This document shows positions 63,823 to 64,000 of a stretch of DNA of 64,000 bases, piece after piece. Position numbers and translations under genes: made by a program. The notes below the pieces were generated by a model that was given only the letters and a program-made list of their open reading frames with translations, did no database searches and was not told where the DNA came from. Every line of letters starts with the position of its first letter. Within the stretch, counting starts at the first letter, position 1. This DNA comes from Clostridiales bacterium. Its GTDB lineage: Bacteria > Bacillota > Clostridia > Christensenellales > Borkfalkiaceae. Where the stretch lies: assembly GCA_015069295.1 (NCBI GenBank), contig SVIW01000001.1, positions 337,249-401,248 on the forward strand, written 5' to 3'.

Positions 63823-64000
63823 CGTAATCGCCTCCTTTCCCTTATCTTTTCTATTCCGTCGTATTATATATACGGTGATTTGTCAAACTAAGTGCAACAC
63901 TTTTTAAGAAAAAGTTCAAATAAATCTTGTGGTTTTTGGAAATTTAATATCTTTTTCGGTCTGGCGTTAATTAACGCCAGATTTTTTTCGAGCGTTTTCA
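63823..64000. other. Upstream region of dgt: probable promoter, no gene seen
   Basis: On the minus strand GTTTGACAAATCACCGTATATATAATACG contains TTGACA and TATAAT, but only 12 bp apart. A 16-19 bp spacing to other AT-rich hexamers (TATATA, TACGAC) is possible, so the promoter is likely but its exact boxes are unclear. A palindrome with a T-run lies at 63960-63988. No ORF of note is present. Confidence 0.45.
63960..63988 (+). terminator. Plus-strand terminator with no visible gene
   Basis: TCTGGCGTTAATTAACGCCAGA is a perfect palindrome followed by TTTTTTT on the plus strand, a good intrinsic terminator. The only genes to its left run the other way. On the minus strand no T-run follows. It may end a small plus-strand RNA or serve a gene beyond the right edge. 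Confidence 0.65.

Noticed and set aside
1-64000. CRISPR array, prophage or insertion sequence
   Set aside because: No regularly spaced direct repeats with unique spacers, no cas, integrase, transposase or phage structural genes were seen.

Overview
The window reads as chromosomal DNA of a low-to-moderate GC Bacillota, most likely an uncultured member of class Clostridia. This rests on gene order and family type, not on a search: one unbroken S10-spc-alpha ribosomal cluster, the zinc (type Z) S14, an adenylate kinase with a four-Cys lid, a fused Fe-S serine dehydratase, the ispG-polC-rimP-nusA-ylxR-ylxQ-infB-rbfA-nrnA order, dgt-dnaG-rpoD, cdaA, comEC-holA, and AGGAGG-type ribosome binding sites. 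Most genes lie on the minus strand. No CRISPR array, intact transposase or prophage is visible.

Layout, left to right. 1-800: a minus-strand tRNA operon (Asp, Phe, Thr, Tyr) carrying two copies of a 183-185 bp repeat built on tRNA 3' ends. 921-2111: L-serine dehydratase. 2.2-18.3 kb: the ribosomal super-operon (rpsJ to rplQ, with secY, adk, map, infA and rpoA). It has one promoter before rpsJ and a second, with a leader of about 280 nt, before rpsM. Two short genes missing from the ORF track (rpmJ, rpmD) are in it. 18.5-23.1 kb: HAD phosphatase, typA, folA, a six-hairpin array, thyA and a TIGR04076-type gene. 23.1-30.2 kb (plus strand): pgk, tpiA, gpmI, secG, rnr, smpB. 30.2-34.2 kb: accessory genes: a nitrilase-fold protein with no catalytic residues, a 28-aa membrane microprotein, a NahK-like sugar kinase, a polysaccharide deacetylase and an esterase. 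34.2-40.4 kb: lysC, a 34-aa membrane microprotein coupled to cdaA, holA, a ComEC without its nuclease-like domain, and nrnA. 40.4-49.6 kb: the rimP-nusA-infB-rbfA translation operon, a serine hydrolase, a PolC-derived protein reduced to N-terminal, OB and exonuclease domains, and ispG. 49.6-64.0 kb: nrdR, rarA, a patatin, pheA, aroF, coaD, rsmD, a membrane protein, a 5-FTHF cyclo-ligase, alr, a zinc-ribbon protein, a Nif3-like protein, trmK, rpoD, dnaG and dgt.

Functionally this is mainly information processing (translation, transcription, replication, ribosome rescue, RNA decay), lower glycolysis, dTMP and folate metabolism, aromatic and aspartate-family amino acid entry steps, isoprenoid synthesis, CoA synthesis and c-di-AMP signalling.

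The least ordinary signals are these: (1) the tRNA-3'-end repeats with covarying hairpins, which resemble the E. coli tyrT/rtT repeats in design; (2) the polymerase-less PolC at the usual polC locus; (3) the six-hairpin array between thyA and folA; (4) the cdaA-coupled microprotein where a CdaR gene would be expected; (5) the nitrilase pseudoenzyme; (6) a GGGGACAGGTACGCGTTGA-like motif in at least five intergenic gaps; and (7) a shared extended -35 context (AACGCTTG) at the strong promoters. Start codons were moved from the ORF track wherever a Shine-Dalgarno site or known protein N-terminus supported it. All assignments come from reading motifs; no database search was possible.
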